Source of the DNA: Halomarina salina
Lineage (GTDB): Archaea; Halobacteriota; Halobacteria; Halobacteriales; Haloarculaceae
Reading direction: 5' to 3'
Assembly (NCBI RefSeq): GCF_023074835.1
Contig: NZ_JALLGW010000003.1
Span: forward strand, 1 to 64,000
DNA: 64,000 bases
Positions 20,692-29,043 of this stretch are shown one piece after another (the first letter of the stretch is position 1; each line of letters opens with the position of its first letter). A model generated the notes under the pieces. It worked only from the letters and a program-made list of their open reading frames with translations. It did no database searches and was not told the origin of the DNA. The translations under genes were made by a program, and so were the position numbers.

Positions 20692-21756
20692 CTAGAGCGG
20701 CTCCTCGCCGTCGATGATACGACGCGCTCGCTCGCCCAGCGCGGGGACGTACTCCTCCATCAGCGGGTAGTTCGGGTTGTCCGCGTTGCCCTCCAGGTGG
20801 CGGCGGTACATCATCTCGCAGGTGCTGGCGGTCTTGAAGACACCGAACGTTCGGTAGAACCGCTCGTTCGAGAACGCTCGTCCGGTCTGCTCCTCGTACC
20901 GGTCGAGGAGTTCGCGCCGAGTGAGGTAGCCGGGGGACGCCTCGACCCGGCTGTTCAGCGGATCGTCGAACTCGGGGTCCTCGGGGTCGAACCAGTGGGC
21001 GAGCGTCCAGCCGAGGTCCGTCAGCGGGTCGCCGCGCGTCGACATCTCCCAGTCGAACACACCGACGAGGTCCGGGGGCGTCCCCGGCCCGAACATGACG
21101 TTGTCGAGGGAGTAGTCGCCGTGGAGCAGCGTGTGGTCGTACTCCGTCGGGACGTTCGCGGCCAGCCAGTCGGCGACGGTGTGCAGTTCCGGCACGGAGC
21201 GGTCGTCGTCGGTCACCTCGACCGCCCACTCGAGTTGGTCCGTCCACCGCTCGACCTGTCGCTCGGTGTACCCCTCGGGGTGACCGAGGTCGTCCAGTCC
21301 GACGGTCTCCGGGTCTAGCGTGTGAATCTCGACGAGCGTATCGACGAACCGCTCCGAGAGCGCACGTCGCTGGTCGGGCGCGGCGAACCGGTCGGGTTCC
21401 ACGTCGCGGATGACGTCGCCCGCCAGGCGCTCCATCAGGTAGAACTCCGCCCCGAGCACGGCGCGGTCTTCGCAGGCGGCGACCGTCGACGGCACCGGTA
21501 CGGCTGTGTCTTCGAGCGCGGACATGACGCGATACTCCCGCAGCACGTCGTGTGCTGCGTCGGCAGTCTCCCCCGCGGGCGGTCGCCTGAGGACGAGTTC
21601 GCGGTCCCCCCAGCCGACGAACAGCGTCTCGTTCGAGTGACCAGCCTGGTGGTACTCGACGGTCAGCGGTCCGCCTGGCCCGACCGCCCTCTCGAGGAAT
21701 CGCGCCAGTCGCTCCTCGTCGTAGAGTCGGTCGAGGTACTCCCGACGGTCGGTCAT
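20692..21756 (-). CDS. APH-type phosphotransferase (ACAD10/11 N-domain-like kinase)
   Basis: Protein-kinase-like phosphotransferase of 354 residues. It has the catalytic loop HGDYSLDNVMF (His212, Asp214, Asn219) and the metal-binding FDWEMSTRGDP (Asp235). Homologues are fused to an acyl-CoA dehydrogenase in ACAD10/11, or stand alone beside ACAD genes, and phosphorylate 4-hydroxyacyl-CoAs, as LvaA does in Pseudomonas. The ATG overlaps the stop of a 19-codon upstream ORF in ATGA. It is very similar to the kinase at 50128 (both share GHSNETLFV and AHDVLREY). Followed on the genome by enoyl-CoA hydratase and two ACAD genes, all on the same strand. Antibiotic phosphorylation is unlikely in this context. 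Confidence 0.88.
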   Translation of the reverse strand: MTDRREYLDRLYDEERLARFLERAVGPGGPLTVEYHQAGHSNETLFVGWGDRELVLRRPPAGETADAAHDVLREYRVMSALEDTAVPVPSTVAACEDRAVLGAEFYLMERLAGDVIRDVEPDRFAAPDQRRALSERFVDTLVEIHTLDPETVGLDDLGHPEGYTERQVERWTDQLEWAVEVTDDDRSVPELHTVADWLAANVPTEYDHTLLHGDYSLDNVMFGPGTPPDLVGVFDWEMSTRGDPLTDLGWTLAHWFDPEDPEFDDPLNSRVEASPGYLTRRELLDRYEEQTGRAFSNERFYRTFGVFKTASTCEMMYRRHLEGNADNPNYPLMEEYVPALGERARRIIDGEEPL

Positions 21757-21812
21757 CGCTGCACCGACGGTTCGTCGAGAGCGTGGTCGTCCGCGCGGTG
21801 AGCGTGTGACAT
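21753..21812 (-). CDS. 19-codon leaderless upstream ORF coupled to the kinase gene
   Basis: The ORF MSHAHRADDHALDEPSVQR begins at an ATG 27 bp downstream of the TATA-like TTAAC element near 21838, where a leaderless transcript should start. Its TGA overlaps the kinase ATG in ATGA. Translation of the kinase therefore probably depends on ribosomes that first read this peptide. No homologue is known to me. Whether the peptide has a role or is only a coupling device is open. Confidence 0.5.
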   Translation of the reverse strand: MSHAHRADDHALDEPSVQR

Positions 21813-21832
21813 GGTACCGCTTCGTACAGCAG

Positions 21833-21843
21833 CCCGTTAACCG
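21833..21843 (-). promoter_or_regulatory. Promoter of the micro-ORF/kinase transcript
   Basis: Minus-strand CGGTTAACGGG is centred 26-27 bp before the ATG at 21812 but more than 80 bp before the kinase ATG, so it fits the micro-ORF as first cistron. Confidence 0.55.
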
Positions 21844-21884
21844 TTCGGTCGGTGACCACTAACGAGGGGTCGTCGCCGTGGGCG

Positions 21885-22679
21885 TTACCGTCCCCTGAAC
21901 TCGGGGTCGTAGTCGTCTTCGGCGAACGCTCTGGCTCCCTCCTGGTGGTCCTCCGTCTCGAGGAGGGGTTCGAAGCGACGGCGGTCGTACGACCGCCCCT
22001 CGTTGAGACCGACCTGGGTCGCGACGTTCGCGGCGTCCTTGATGGCCTGCACCGCCAGCGGCGGCTTGGCGGCCAGCGTCTCCGCGAACTCCCGGGTCGC
22101 CTCGTCGAGGTCGGCGTCGTCGTAGACGCGGTTGACGATGTCCAGTTCGTCCGCCCGGTCGGCCGAGAGGTGGTCGCCGGTCATCGCCACCTCCTTCGCG
22201 ACCGACGGGTTGGCCAGTCGGCTGATGAACTGGACGCCGCCGGCCCCCGGAATCAGCCCCAGGTCGACCTCCGGGAGCCCGAGCCGAGCGTCGCTGTGTG
22301 CGAACCTGAAGTCACAGGCCATCGCCGTCTCGAGGCCGCCACCGAGGCAGTACCCCCGAATCTTCGCGATGATCGGCACCGGGAACTCCTGGATGAACTC
22401 GTAGTGGTGCTGTCCGGACGTCTCGCCCGGCGACGCCTCGCTGAACTCGGAGATGTCCGCGCCGGCACAGAAGTTCCCCTCCGCACCCTCGACGACGACG
22501 GCACGCAGCGCGATACCGTCCGCGTCCTCGTTGTGCGACTCCAGCCACTGCAACCCCGCGACGAGGTCTTGCCGTAACTGGTCGCTGAGCGCGTTCAGCG
22601 CGTCTGGCCGGTTCAACGTCAGTCGCCCGACGTGCGTTTCCTCGTCGAACTCCGCCTCGACTGTCTCGAACTCCTCCAT
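21885..22679 (-). CDS. Enoyl-CoA hydratase (crotonase family)
   Basis: Adds water to trans-2-enoyl-CoA. The 264-residue protein keeps both catalytic glutamates of classical crotonase, in LGGGLETAMACD and LGLPEVDLGLIPGAGG, and the oxyanion-hole block NFCAGADISEF. The other two crotonase-family members in this window lack these glutamates, so this is the most likely true hydratase. Promoter GCATAGTTCT is centred 27 bp before the ATG. It sits between the kinase gene and the paired ACAD genes. Confidence 0.92.
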   Translation of the reverse strand: MEEFETVEAEFDEETHVGRLTLNRPDALNALSDQLRQDLVAGLQWLESHNEDADGIALRAVVVEGAEGNFCAGADISEFSEASPGETSGQHHYEFIQEFPVPIIAKIRGYCLGGGLETAMACDFRFAHSDARLGLPEVDLGLIPGAGGVQFISRLANPSVAKEVAMTGDHLSADRADELDIVNRVYDDADLDEATREFAETLAAKPPLAVQAIKDAANVATQVGLNEGRSYDRRRFEPLLETEDHQEGARAFAEDDYDPEFRGR

Positions 22680-22701
22680 GGGTTCGCATGTCAGAGACGA
22701 G

Positions 22702-22711
22702 GCATAGTTCT
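22702..22711 (-). promoter_or_regulatory. Promoter of enoyl-CoA hydratase gene
   Basis: Minus-strand AGAACTATGC is centred 27 bp before the ATG at 22679. Confidence 0.5.
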
Positions 22712-22853
22712 ACTGGAGCAGGCAGCGTCGCCGACGCCGTGCGGCGTCGACACCGGCCGGTCGTGGACTCCTGCGAGGAATCCGTCGGACAGACTCCCTC
22801 GGCGGCCCGACCGGGAAGGGGGTCCTCGTCGACCGCGTCGCCGACGTCGCGCT

Positions 22854-23996
22854 CTACCGCTCTGCGAGACGCTCTTCGAGGAGTCGGTCCTGGTGGTCCT
22901 CGGGCGACCCCAGGAAGTTCCGCCACGCCTTGGCCTGTTTCAGGTAGATGTGCCCGTCGTGGTCCCACGTGAACCCCATCCCGCCGTGGTTCCACATGTC
23001 GTCGCCGAACACGCGGTGGAGTCGGTCGGCGGCGTACGTCTTCACCGCAGACACCGAGCGTGTCGCGTCGGGTTCGCCCGCGTCGAGCGCCCAGGCCGCG
23101 TAGTACACCAGCGACCGCGCGCTCTGCATCTCTATCCACATGTCCGCGATGCGGTGTTTGACCGCCTGGAACTTGCCGACGGGCTGTCCGTACTGTTCGC
23201 GTTTGGTGCCGTGTTCCGTCGACAGTTCGACCGCCCTGTCGGCCGCGCCGACCAGCATCGCGCTGCGCGCGACCGTGTACCGGTCGGCGGCGCTGGAGAG
23301 TGCGTCTCCCGCCTCGTGGCGGTCGCCGAGCAAGGCGGCATCGCCGACCGAGAGGTCCGAGAACGTCACCTCGTACATCGGACGCGTCCGGTCGAGGCTG
23401 TCGAGTCGACGCGTCTCGACCGCCTCCTCGTCCGTTCCGACGACGAACAGCGAGATGCCGTCGTCCCCCGACCCGTCGCCCGTCCGGCCGGCGACGACCA
23501 GGTGGTCGACCTCGCCGCCGTACGGGACGAGCGTCTTCGTCCCCGAGAGCCGGTGGCCGTCGTCGGTCTCGTCGACGTCGAGGGTGACTGCCTCGGGGAG
23601 CGACTCGTTGCGGTCGTCGTAGAGCGCGAACGAGAACCTCTGGTCGCCACGGGCGACTGCCGGGAGGTGACGTTCACGCTGGTCGTCGGTGCCCAGTTCG
23701 TCGAGGAGTGGTACTGCGAACGCCGCGGTCTCTGGGAGCGGTCCGGGCAGCGCGTACCGGCCGGTGACTTCCAGCAATGCGGTCAGGTACACCATCCCCT
23801 CGCCGAACCCGTCGTACTCCGGCGGAACGGTGATGGCTGTGTAGTCCAGGTCGGCGAGGTCGGCCCAGAGTTCGTCGACGACGCGCTCGTCGCCCTCCAT
23901 CCGTCGTCTCGCCAGTTCGATGCCGCCCTCGGACTCGATGAACTCGCGGGCTGTCTTTCGAATTCGCTCCTGTTCGTCGGTGAGTGTTGCGTCCAT
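22854..23996 (-). CDS. Acyl-CoA dehydrogenase, divergent subunit of a two-gene ACAD
   Basis: A 380-residue ACAD-fold protein starting at MDATLTDEQERI, 5 bp after the stop of a second ACAD gene. It is degenerate compared with canonical members: the FAD-contacting block is replaced by FSFALYDDRNESLPEAV, and the C-terminal catalytic-Glu motif is absent, with WRNFLGSPEDHQDRLLEERL instead. This matches the small or non-catalytic partner of heterotetrameric ACADs such as actinobacterial FadE28-FadE29 (ChsE), where each active site is built from two different subunits. Partner is the gene at 24002. Likely substrate is a bulky or branched acyl-CoA (inference). Confidence 0.87.
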   Translation of the reverse strand: MDATLTDEQERIRKTAREFIESEGGIELARRRMEGDERVVDELWADLADLDYTAITVPPEYDGFGEGMVYLTALLEVTGRYALPGPLPETAAFAVPLLDELGTDDQRERHLPAVARGDQRFSFALYDDRNESLPEAVTLDVDETDDGHRLSGTKTLVPYGGEVDHLVVAGRTGDGSGDDGISLFVVGTDEEAVETRRLDSLDRTRPMYEVTFSDLSVGDAALLGDRHEAGDALSSAADRYTVARSAMLVGAADRAVELSTEHGTKREQYGQPVGKFQAVKHRIADMWIEMQSARSLVYYAAWALDAGEPDATRSVSAVKTYAADRLHRVFGDDMWNHGGMGFTWDHDGHIYLKQAKAWRNFLGSPEDHQDRLLEERLAER

Positions 23997-24001
23997 AGCT
24001 A

Positions 24002-25201
24002 TCAGGCCCTGTGGCTCTCTTGGCTCTTGTCGTCCTTCGGCAGACCGAGCACGCGTTCGCCGATGATGTTCCGCTGTACGTCGCCCGTTCCCGCTGCGAT
24101 CCACGACCCGTACGAACCGAGGTAGTCGTCGGCCAACTGCCCGTCCCGCGGACCGTCCTCCCAGAGCGCCACCTCGGGACCGAGGACGTCCATCGCGACG
24201 TTCGTGAGGTCGTTCCTGAGTTCATCGGCGACGACCAGGTCCATCGACCCTTCTGGTCCGGGGGTGCCCGACTCGCTCCGTTTGCTCACGTTCCGGTAGT
24301 GAGAGACCTTCGCTGCCTGGATTCGTGCGTCGAGGTCGGCGAGGTCGCGGCGAACACGCGCGTCCTCGATCAACGGTTCTCCGCCTCTGGTCTCGTCGCG
24401 GCAGTACTCCAGGAGGTCGAGGTAGTCCTGTTCGATGGAGAAGATGGTCGTCGTACTGTGTTCGAACGCCGAGAGCGTCATCACGACGTCCCAGCCGTGG
24501 CCCACTTCGCCGACCACGTTCTCGGCGCTCGCCACCGCGTCGTCGAAGTACACTTGGTTGAACCCCTCCTCGTCGCTGGCCTGGTGGATCGGGTCCATCG
24601 ACACGCCCTCCTGGTCGACGTCGACCAGCAGCGTCGTGATGCCCTCGTGTTTCTCGCCGGAAGCGTCCGTCCGCGCCACGAGGAAACACCAGTCCGCGTA
24701 CTGGGCGTAACTCGTCCAGATCTTCTGCCCGTTGATGACCCACTCGTCGCCCTGCTTCTCCGCACTCGTGGTGAGACTGGCGATGTCCGACCCGGCGTCC
24801 GGTTCCGAGTAGCCCTGACACCAGATCTCCTCGCCGCTCAGGATGTTCGGGACGAACCGCTCCTTCTGTGCCTCCGTCCCGGCCGCGACGAGCGTCGGGC
24901 CGACGAAGTTGATGCCGACCACGTTGATCTGTGGTGGCGCTCGCGCTCGTGCCATCTCCTCGCGGTAGATGGTCTGTTCGACGAGCGACGCGCCGCGGCC
25001 ACCGTACTCCTCCGGCCAGTGAACGCCCGCCCACCCACCGTCGTAGAGGGTTCGCTGCCAGTCGCGGAGGAACCGTTCCCGCTCGCTACCCTCCGGCAGC
25101 TGCCGGTCGCCGTCCTGCCAGTCCGACGGCAGGTTCTCCGCCAGCCACTCGCGGAGGTCCTGCCGGAACGCCTCGTGCTCGTCGTCGTAGTCGAAGTTCA
25201 T
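24002..25201 (-). CDS. Acyl-CoA dehydrogenase, FAD-binding partner of a two-gene ACAD
   Basis: A 399-residue ACAD with FAD/substrate blocks CQGYSEPDAGSDIASL and KIWTSYAQYADWCFLVAR, and the C-terminal IAAGTGDVQRNIIGERVLGLP typical of FadE29/FadE26-type subunits, in which the usual YEGT Glu is replaced. Start at MNFDYDDEHEAF (25201). The next ACAD gene follows after 5 bp, so the two are almost certainly co-translated and form a heteromeric enzyme. Such pairs degrade steroid side chains and branched acids in actinobacteria; the haloarchaeal substrate is unknown. Confidence 0.9.
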   Translation of the reverse strand: MNFDYDDEHEAFRQDLREWLAENLPSDWQDGDRQLPEGSERERFLRDWQRTLYDGGWAGVHWPEEYGGRGASLVEQTIYREEMARARAPPQINVVGINFVGPTLVAAGTEAQKERFVPNILSGEEIWCQGYSEPDAGSDIASLTTSAEKQGDEWVINGQKIWTSYAQYADWCFLVARTDASGEKHEGITTLLVDVDQEGVSMDPIHQASDEEGFNQVYFDDAVASAENVVGEVGHGWDVVMTLSAFEHSTTTIFSIEQDYLDLLEYCRDETRGGEPLIEDARVRRDLADLDARIQAAKVSHYRNVSKRSESGTPGPEGSMDLVVADELRNDLTNVAMDVLGPEVALWEDGPRDGQLADDYLGSYGSWIAAGTGDVQRNIIGERVLGLPKDDKSQESHRA

Positions 25202-26200
25202 AGGTTCGGTGGCCCGTGACACCTCGTGACAGGGCGAGCGCAATAAGTGTGCACGTCGGAGCCGGCGTCCGCCGCCGAGACCAGCGCCGTTCCGACGCTA
25301 GGGACCCCTCCGCCGTCGGGTCGTCCCGGTGTCGGCAACTGACCGTGTCGTCAGCGTCTCGACTCCCCGTCTCCACTCTCCGTCGCCGGCCGAATCTCGG
25401 TGAAACGTGAACGAACCTGTCCAAGAGGATCGAACGCGATAGACGGTGAGGATAGAACCGAATCCCCGCCTTTCGTCCGAGAGACTCCAGTTCGCCGTCA
25501 ACCCTGGTTGGTACGATACTCGCCTCGGTTTCCTATTCACGGCCTGGACGGCGAACGCACTCCTCTGGCGCTGACGAGAGAACGTATTCAATACTGTTGG
25601 ACGGCGTGCGTTCGCCGAACGAAAGGCGGTTCGCCAGCGGACCACCGTTGTCGCCGACTGTCCCGGCACCCTGCGGCCAACGAGCACCCTACGACCTCGC
25701 TCGACTCTCGCAGGAGTCGTCACACGACTACGTCCGTTATCCACCCCCCGGTCAGCGCTCTCCAAACGTCCACCCTCGCTCTCCACTGGATAACAAAACT
25801 ACGTTTGTGATTACTGGGTCCGTCGTGTTCGACCATCGACTCGTGAGAATGCGCTACCGACGGGTCACGGTTCCCATTCATGGTGTTTGACAACACTGAA
25901 CACGACCGTCCGGTCAGTAGTTCGCTACAGCTCTCGACGGGCGTGTTGGCCGATATCTCGGTCCAATTCGAACTGAATCTCCCGAATTCGGCGGCGATGG
26001 CTCCCCGTAGCTGTTCGAGCACGTTGAACGCCTCTTGGCAGACTGTGCCATGGACTGCCGTCTCCGACACCAGGGAAGAGATGGCTGGAGACTGGTTCAC
26101 GTCGTCTCGGAGTTCGCGAGCGCCGGTTCACCCCGTTACCCACGCCGTACACCGGTTCGACAGCGACGGCTTCATTGCCGTCCCCGCTGAGGTGTTCGTC
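25202..26200. other. One-kilobase region without a convincing gene
   Basis: The reading frame of the next ACAD stays open for 321 bases upstream of its start, but the encoded sequence is not acidic and does not match the family, so I do not count it as coding. The region is visibly less GC-rich than the genes (for example 25400-25620 and 25780-26000) and the start of the downstream gene lacks a strong promoter. It probably holds eroded DNA. A minus-strand frame at 25720-26100 has no recognisable domain. Confidence 0.5.
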
Positions 26201-27367
26201 ATGGGTACCGCGGAGACAGCGATGCACGACATGATTCGGGAGACCGTCAGGGACGTCGCCGGCGAGTTCGACCGTGAGTACTGGCGCGAGCACGTCGACG
26301 AGAAGGAGTTCCCGGAGGAGTACTGGCAGGCACTGGCCGACGACGGCTGGCTGGGCGTCGCCATCCCCGAGGAGTACGGCGGCGAGGGCCTCGGGATGGA
26401 GGAGATGGCGATCGTCATCGAGGAACTCGCACGCGGTGGCGGGCAGGGTGGTATCATCTTCATCCTCACGCCCGTCTTCGGCGGTATCGGCATCACCCGC
26501 CACGGCACCGAGGCGCAGAAGGAGGAGTACCTCCCGAAGATCGCCTCGGGCGAGATGCGCTTCTGCATGGGGCTGACCGAACCGCGTGCCGGGACGAACA
26601 CGCTCAACATCGACACCTCGGCCGAACGGGAGGGAAGCGAGTTCGTGGTCGACGGCGAGAAGACGTTCATCAGCAGCGTGGAGACGGCCGACGAGATGTT
26701 GCTCGTCGCCCGAACGAGCGAGTTCGACCCGGAGAACCCGACGCACGGCGTCTCGCTGTTTCTCGTCCCCGACCCGGCGGACCAGGACGGCGTCTCCTAC
26801 TCGACGCTCGACACCGCCGTCCCGTGGTTCGAAGACCAGTACCAGATCCACTTCGACGGCCTCCGTGTCCCCGAGGAACGCATCCTCGGCGGGGAGGACG
26901 AGGGCCTGCGCCTCCTGTTCGACACGCTGAACACCGAGCGTATCGCGGGCGCAGCGAGCGCACTGGGTGGGGGGCTCCGGGCGGTGGACCTCGCGGTGGA
27001 CTACGCGAACGACCGGGAGGTGTTCGGCCAGCCCATCGGTGCCCACCAGGCCATCCAGCACCCGCTGGCCGACTCGTACGCGAAACTGCTCTCGTCGCGC
27101 GAACTCCTGTACAAGGCAGCGCGGAAGTGGGACGCTGGCGAGGACTGCGGCATGGAGACGAACGCGGCGAAACTCCTCACCAGCGAGTTCGCCACGGAAG
27201 CCGCAGACCGGGCCGTCCAGACCCACGGCGGCAACGGGTTCACTCGCGAGTACGAGGTGTACGACATCTGGCAGAACGCGCGGGTCACGCAGACCGTCCC
27301 CGTCTCCAACGAGATGGCGAAGAACTACATCGCCGAACACCACCTCGGCCTGCCGAGGTCCTACTGA
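26201..27367 (+). CDS. Acyl-CoA dehydrogenase lacking the C-terminal catalytic Glu motif
   Basis: A 388-residue ACAD with a good N-terminal domain (IPEEYGGEGLGMEEMA), FAD block CMGLTEPRAGTNTLNID and DREVFGQPIGAHQAIQ. Where most members have YEGT it reads ARVTQTVPVSNEMAKNYIAEH, so the usual catalytic Glu is missing; the base may come from another helix, as in isovaleryl-CoA dehydrogenase. Start at MGTAET (26201) chosen by homology; the frame is open 107 codons further upstream without ACAD character. A synthetase gene follows 88 bp downstream on the same strand. Confidence 0.9.
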   Translation: MGTAETAMHDMIRETVRDVAGEFDREYWREHVDEKEFPEEYWQALADDGWLGVAIPEEYGGEGLGMEEMAIVIEELARGGGQGGIIFILTPVFGGIGITRHGTEAQKEEYLPKIASGEMRFCMGLTEPRAGTNTLNIDTSAEREGSEFVVDGEKTFISSVETADEMLLVARTSEFDPENPTHGVSLFLVPDPADQDGVSYSTLDTAVPWFEDQYQIHFDGLRVPEERILGGEDEGLRLLFDTLNTERIAGAASALGGGLRAVDLAVDYANDREVFGQPIGAHQAIQHPLADSYAKLLSSRELLYKAARKWDAGEDCGMETNAAKLLTSEFATEAADRAVQTHGGNGFTREYEVYDIWQNARVTQTVPVSNEMAKNYIAEHHLGLPRSY

Positions 27368-27423
27368 ACAGTCGAGAGTCACGTGACACCCGGTCGGGTT
27401 CGAGCGCTCCCGGCCGGCATACA

Positions 27424-27435
27424 GCTATTTGTAGG
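27424..27435 (+). promoter_or_regulatory. Promoter of acyl-CoA synthetase gene
   Basis: GCTATTTGTAGG is centred 27 bp before the ATG at 27456. Confidence 0.5.
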
Positions 27436-27455
27436 GTGACGTGTTACCACTCGCT

Positions 27456-28982
27456 ATGCGGGGACTTACATTCGGCCACGTAGCGGAAACGAACGCCCGG
27501 AAGTACCCTGACGACGACTGCCTCGTGATGGAGACGTCGGCAGGGACGGAGCGACTCACGTTCGCCGAGTTCAACGAACGGGCCGACCAGGCGGCACACC
27601 TCCTCGACGGCTACGGTATCGAGCAGGGCGACCGGGTCGCGGTGTACATGCAGAACAACACAGAGACGCTGGAGACGTACTACGGCGCGATGAAACTCGG
27701 CGCGCTGCCGGTCCCCGTGAACCACCGGTTCAAGGACCGCGAGGTGCACTACGTCCTCGAAGACAGCGGGGCCGACCTCATCGTCTTCGACGACGACGCC
27801 GAACCGACCGTCGGCACGCTCGCCGCCGACGACGCGCCCGTCGACGACTTCCTGTACGTCGGTGAGGACCGACCCGAGTACGCCGACGACTTCACCGCCG
27901 CTCGCGAGGCAGCCGCCACTGAACGCGTCGAGGTCGTCCCCAGTCGACTGGACGACGCCGCGCTGATGTACACCAGCGGGACGACGGGCGCCCCCAAGGG
28001 CTGTGTCCTCACGCACGACAACATCGTACAGAACTCCGTGAACACGGTGTACAGCGCGGGGTTCGAGGAGAACGACAACACGTTCCTCGTCGTCACGCCG
28101 ATGTTCCACATCGCGGCGTTCGGCGTGTTCAACAACACGTTCTACATCGGTGGCACCAGCTACGTCACCGAGGGGTTCGACCCGGTCCGGACGATGGAGA
28201 TCATCGAAGACGAGTCCATCACGGGCTCGTTCTTCGTGCCGACGATGAGTCGGGCGCTGCTCGCCGTCGACGACTTCGACAGTTACGACGTCTCGTCGTT
28301 CGAGTACTACATGACGGGCGCGGCACCCTCGGGCGAGGAGCTGAAGAAGGCCGTCACGGAGGCGTTCGACGCGGAGTTCTTCGAGGTGTTCGGCCAGACC
28401 GAGATGTCACCCGTGACGACGATCCTCCACCCCGAGGACGCCCTGCGGAAACCCGACAGCATCGGGAAGCCCATCGTCAACGTCACGGTCAAGGTCGTCG
28501 ACGAGGACGGCGAGGAGGTCGAACAGGGCGAGATCGGTCGCATCGCGTACAAGGGGCCGACGGCGTTCCGCGAGTACCTCGGGATGCCCGAGAAGACCGC
28601 CGAGGTGTTCGACGACGAGGGCTACTTCGTCTCCGGAGACCTGGTCTACCGGGACGAAGAGGGGTTCGTCTACTTCGTCGGCCGCGCCGACGACATGATC
28701 ATCACGGGTGGGGAGAACGTCCACCCGGCCGAGATAGAGGAGGTGCTCCACGAACACGCGGCCATCTCCGAGGCGGCCGTCGTCGGCGTCCCCGACGAGA
28801 CGTGGGGTGAACGCGTCAAGGCCGTCGTGGTCCTCGAAGACGGCGCGACGCTCACCGCCGAGGAGGTGACCTCGTTCGTCGACGAGCGCCTCGCGGACTT
28901 CAAGAAGCCCCGTGAGGTCCAGTTCCTGGACGAACTCCCCCGGAATCCGACCGGGAAGGTCGTGAAGGCACAGCTGGAGTGA
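27456..28982 (+). CDS. AMP-forming acyl-CoA synthetase
   Basis: A 508-residue adenylating enzyme with P-loop YTSGTTGAPKGCV, FGQTEMSPV, the hinge FVGRADDMIITGGENVHPAEIE and the catalytic Lys in NPTGKVVK. The start at MRGLTFG (27456) has a TATA-like element 27 bp upstream and aligns with the start of the paralogue at 46092 (MHGMTIG). The two proteins share long blocks, and the C-terminal part is also closely matched by the relic at 61011. It is flanked by two ACAD genes. Substrate unknown. Confidence 0.93.
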   Translation: MRGLTFGHVAETNARKYPDDDCLVMETSAGTERLTFAEFNERADQAAHLLDGYGIEQGDRVAVYMQNNTETLETYYGAMKLGALPVPVNHRFKDREVHYVLEDSGADLIVFDDDAEPTVGTLAADDAPVDDFLYVGEDRPEYADDFTAAREAAATERVEVVPSRLDDAALMYTSGTTGAPKGCVLTHDNIVQNSVNTVYSAGFEENDNTFLVVTPMFHIAAFGVFNNTFYIGGTSYVTEGFDPVRTMEIIEDESITGSFFVPTMSRALLAVDDFDSYDVSSFEYYMTGAAPSGEELKKAVTEAFDAEFFEVFGQTEMSPVTTILHPEDALRKPDSIGKPIVNVTVKVVDEDGEEVEQGEIGRIAYKGPTAFREYLGMPEKTAEVFDDEGYFVSGDLVYRDEEGFVYFVGRADDMIITGGENVHPAEIEEVLHEHAAISEAAVVGVPDETWGERVKAVVVLEDGATLTAEEVTSFVDERLADFKKPREVQFLDELPRNPTGKVVKAQLE

Positions 28983-29043
28983 CGTAGTCTGTGGAGTCGG
29001 TCAACGACGACGTCGACCCAGAACTGCCGCCGGGACGCGACCC

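Noticed and set aside
25911-25990. IclR C-terminal relic
   Set aside because: The resemblance is about 17 residues long and weak; kept only as a suggestion, not as a feature.
25880-26200. N-terminal extension of the ACAD frame by 107 codons
   Set aside because: The extra sequence is Ser/Arg-rich and not acidic, no ACAD has it, and the normal N-terminus begins at 26201.
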